Below, in pieces: positions 57,059 to 64,000 of a DNA stretch of 64,000 bases (position 1 is its first letter; each line of letters starts with the position of its first letter). The DNA is from Blastomussa wellsi (taxonomy: Eukaryota; Cnidaria; Anthozoa; Scleractinia; Plerogyridae): NCBI GenBank assembly GCA_947652115.1, contig OX393563.1:2708970-2772969 (forward strand), read 5' to 3'. Under the pieces are notes generated by a model. That model saw nothing but the letters and a program-made list of their open reading frames with translations, was not told the origin of the DNA and searched no databases. Made by a program: the position numbers and the translations under genes.

Positions 57059-57280
57059 TGTAGCTCATGGTCTGTAGTTGGCTACAGCGACCAACCGGTA
57101 TCTGGGAGGTCATAGGTCAACTTCGTTCCCAGGGGTCTCTCATCTTCCCGCCCTCTCCTCTCTCGCTCCGGGGCGGGAACATAAGACCTTTGGAAAAAAA
57201 GTTGATCATGGTTTCGAATCCTGTCGAGGACTCAGGTTTTTTTCCTTGTCCCACATCTCGAACATTTCATCTTCATGAAA
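57059..57280 (+). repeat. tRNA-derived SINE split by a short insertion
   Basis: The first part (TGTAGCTCATGG, GCGACCAACCGGTATCTGGG, GGTCATAGGT) looks like a tRNA-type head with an A box. The B-box part (GTTTCGAATCCTGTCGAGGA) appears about 90 bases later than expected, after CGTTCCCAGGGGTCTCTC and a C-rich stretch. Confidence 0.45.
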
Positions 57281-57524
57281 GTTTCTCTGCGCGCGAGGCA
57301 CCATGTCATAACAAGAGGTCTAGTTGTAACGTGCTCGCAACATTGCTTGTATGACTTTTCAGTCTTATTACAACTCAATTACCTCAAAGTCTCTTGATTT
57401 TATTGTTTAAGAACTCTCCATAGAGCTACTTTAAAGAACTCCTTCCAGAAAAAAGGAAAGGATGGATGTTTCTGCATTGGATACTCGCTAAAGCCGTTAT
57501 TCAACCAGAAGCCAAAAGTAAATA

Positions 57525-57965
57525 TTGTATTGTAAAAGCAAAATACGGCAAATATTATCGGGCAAACTTCCAGGTCTTAAATTATTTAATTTGCCACTTT
57601 TTTCGTTGACCTTTCTTCGTGCTGATCGCCGGATCAATCAATATTTTCACAAAAATGGCAAGCGTTCGCCAAAAAGGAAAAGAGTTATGAGCAAACGTTT
57701 ACAGCTTAATTTAAACGCGAGGTTGCTGTTCCCCAAATGTTTTGAAACGAAAGCACTGGTCATTAGGCAACGGCGCCTTCTTTCCCATAATCACCAAGAA
57801 CCTGTAAGTACGGTTATTATGAACCCTACCTATTACTCCGCGAACAAAACGCTGTACAGTGTAAATGTCAGCACGTGTGAGGTATTTTTAAAACCTTTCA
57901 AAATGTTTCATTCACAAAAACGTTTTCTTGGTTGGAATGTTTTCGTGAACTTAATTTCACGATAA
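57525..57965 (+). CDS. Open frame of 146 codons, status unknown
   Basis: This is a basic product (NGKRSPKRKRVMSKRLQL) with no recognised domain, no signal peptide and no visible promoter. It could be a chance frame in A/T-rich DNA. Confidence 0.15.
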   Translation: MYCKSKIRQILSGKLPGLKLFNLPLFSLTFLRADRRINQYFHKNGKRSPKRKRVMSKRLQLNLNARLLFPKCFETKALVIRQRRLLSHNHQEPVSTVIMNPTYYSANKTLYSVNVSTCEVFLKPFKMFHSQKRFLGWNVFVNLISR

Positions 57966-58895
57966 GTAACTTAGTATACAATGTATAATGATTTGCATAA
58001 CGTTTTAATGTTATTCTTGTATGTACACGTCTGTAAACACATTTTTGTCATCACTATAGCTAAGATATATATATATATATATTTCTGATTGATTTGGGTG
58101 GGAACAAATCCATATTCCTGTGTTTTTCTTTCTTTTTAACACAATTTTCAACTGCCAGTACCATCTGACTTCTTACTTTTCAGGACAATTGGAACTGCAA
58201 TCAAACAATCAGAATGAAATAATCAACAATAAAACCAAATGATGACTGCCTGCCTGACCTCTGACTGTCTGCTTGCCTCCGTGACTGACTGACTGACGGA
58301 CGAACGGGTAGATGGACTGCCTGCCCACCTGCCTGGCAAACTGCTAAATGACTTGAAGTATACGATGCAGAACTAAATGAATTTGGGTTTAGACATGCAT
58401 TAGGCATAAAGTGAGGCTTTTATTACAAAATTTACACCCCCCCCCCCCCTCACCCCCACCCCTCCCCCGTAATCAGACCTCTTGCAAGAGCCAGCCTCCT
58501 GCGAGTTAGCATGATTCTCAGACATGCCGAGATATCTCGCTCTCACTCCCTCAACCCTGAACCATCATAGCACCATCATATCGGCTTTCACTTGGGTTGG
58601 ACACTACCAGAGCCCAGTTGTTTGAAGGCCGATTAGCGCTAACCCGGGTTTAAATTTTAATCTGGGTTTCTTTTTCTTTTGCTCAAAAGCATTTTCTCCG
58701 ATAATTTTCTCTTTTATTTTTAGAGCATCGATTCATTAAATTGTAGACAAAAAGAATTAAACTGAATTTGCTTTTTAAGCTTTCAAATCTGAATTCAAAT
58801 TTGGCACTAACCCTGGGTTAGCAAGATTTTCTCAATTCATAGTGCTATTCAAACGAAACGACTTGCTGTTGTAACAGTATTTTTACTTAACTTAC
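57966..58895. other. Intergenic or VAMP4 3' region
   Basis: The stretch holds a degenerate CTGACTGACTG/CTGCCTGCC microsatellite at 58240-58335 and a C-run at 58436-58452. The last short coding exon of the VAMP4-like gene on the minus strand should lie here, but several weak acceptors compete and none could be chosen. Confidence 0.35.
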
Positions 58896-63956
<5,061 letters not shown>

Positions 63957-64000
63957 GACTGCTGATTAATTTACATAAAGCAGAGCAGTAATTTGTGTTT

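Noticed and set aside
58201..58407. Candidate last exon of the VAMP4-like gene
   Set aside because: The acceptor phase fits, but the product is a translated CTGACTG/CTGCC microsatellite and is far longer than a VAMP4 tail.

Overview
The window looks like intron-rich metazoan DNA, most likely from an anthozoan cnidarian (a coral or sea anemone). Its genes are split into short exons with mostly phase-1 junctions, it carries many short terminal-inverted-repeat elements, tRNA-derived SINEs and LINE, Penelope-like and Gypsy debris, and the recognisable genes are animal genes. The organism is inferred from style and content, not from a marker. All exon joins were worked out by hand from GT/AG sites, splice phase and domain completeness; no transcript data were available.

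Layout. (1) 970-25030, + strand: a modular extracellular-protein locus. Eight CCP/sushi exons are followed by a discoidin (F5/8 type C) domain on two exons, an apparent alternative last exon (9729-10075), four more sushi exons and a laminin-G block resembling the last LG domains of laminin alpha chains. It is open at its 5' end, and a 200-base assembly gap (4149-4348) lies in one intron. (2) 27-37 kb: a cluster of small, probably secreted-protein genes. These are a pair of duplicated acidic exons (27048-27865, +), a five-exon gene with a signal peptide and two copies of a Lys/Glu-rich two-exon module (31995-29189, -), and a two-exon signal-peptide gene (34775-36899, +). (3) 38572-52449, +: a seven-exon AIF1/Iba1 EF-hand gene. 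(4) Inside AIF1 intron 4, a 7.8-kb DNA transposon (40628-48393) has perfect 16-bp terminal inverted repeats and a 6-bp target duplication. It carries an eight-exon gene whose product combines a P-element-like transposase core with NHL beta-propeller repeats and a SAP motif. (5) 55860-55946, +: a selenocysteine tRNA gene with an external PSE/TATA-type promoter and a T4 terminator. (6) 63956-58896, -: a VAMP4-like R-SNARE gene, complete at its start and with its last short exon not located.

The rest is repeats and intergenic DNA, including a full-length SINE with a 12-bp target duplication, a Harbinger-like MITE with an internal minisatellite, and several other inverted-repeat elements. The best candidate for something undescribed is the transposon in AIF1 intron 4: its propeller/SAP segment lies where P transposase carries its GTP-binding insertion. 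This copy has a one-base frame disruption at about 44924. Second are the cluster of small secreted-protein genes and the sushi/discoidin/laminin-G locus with its two possible ends.
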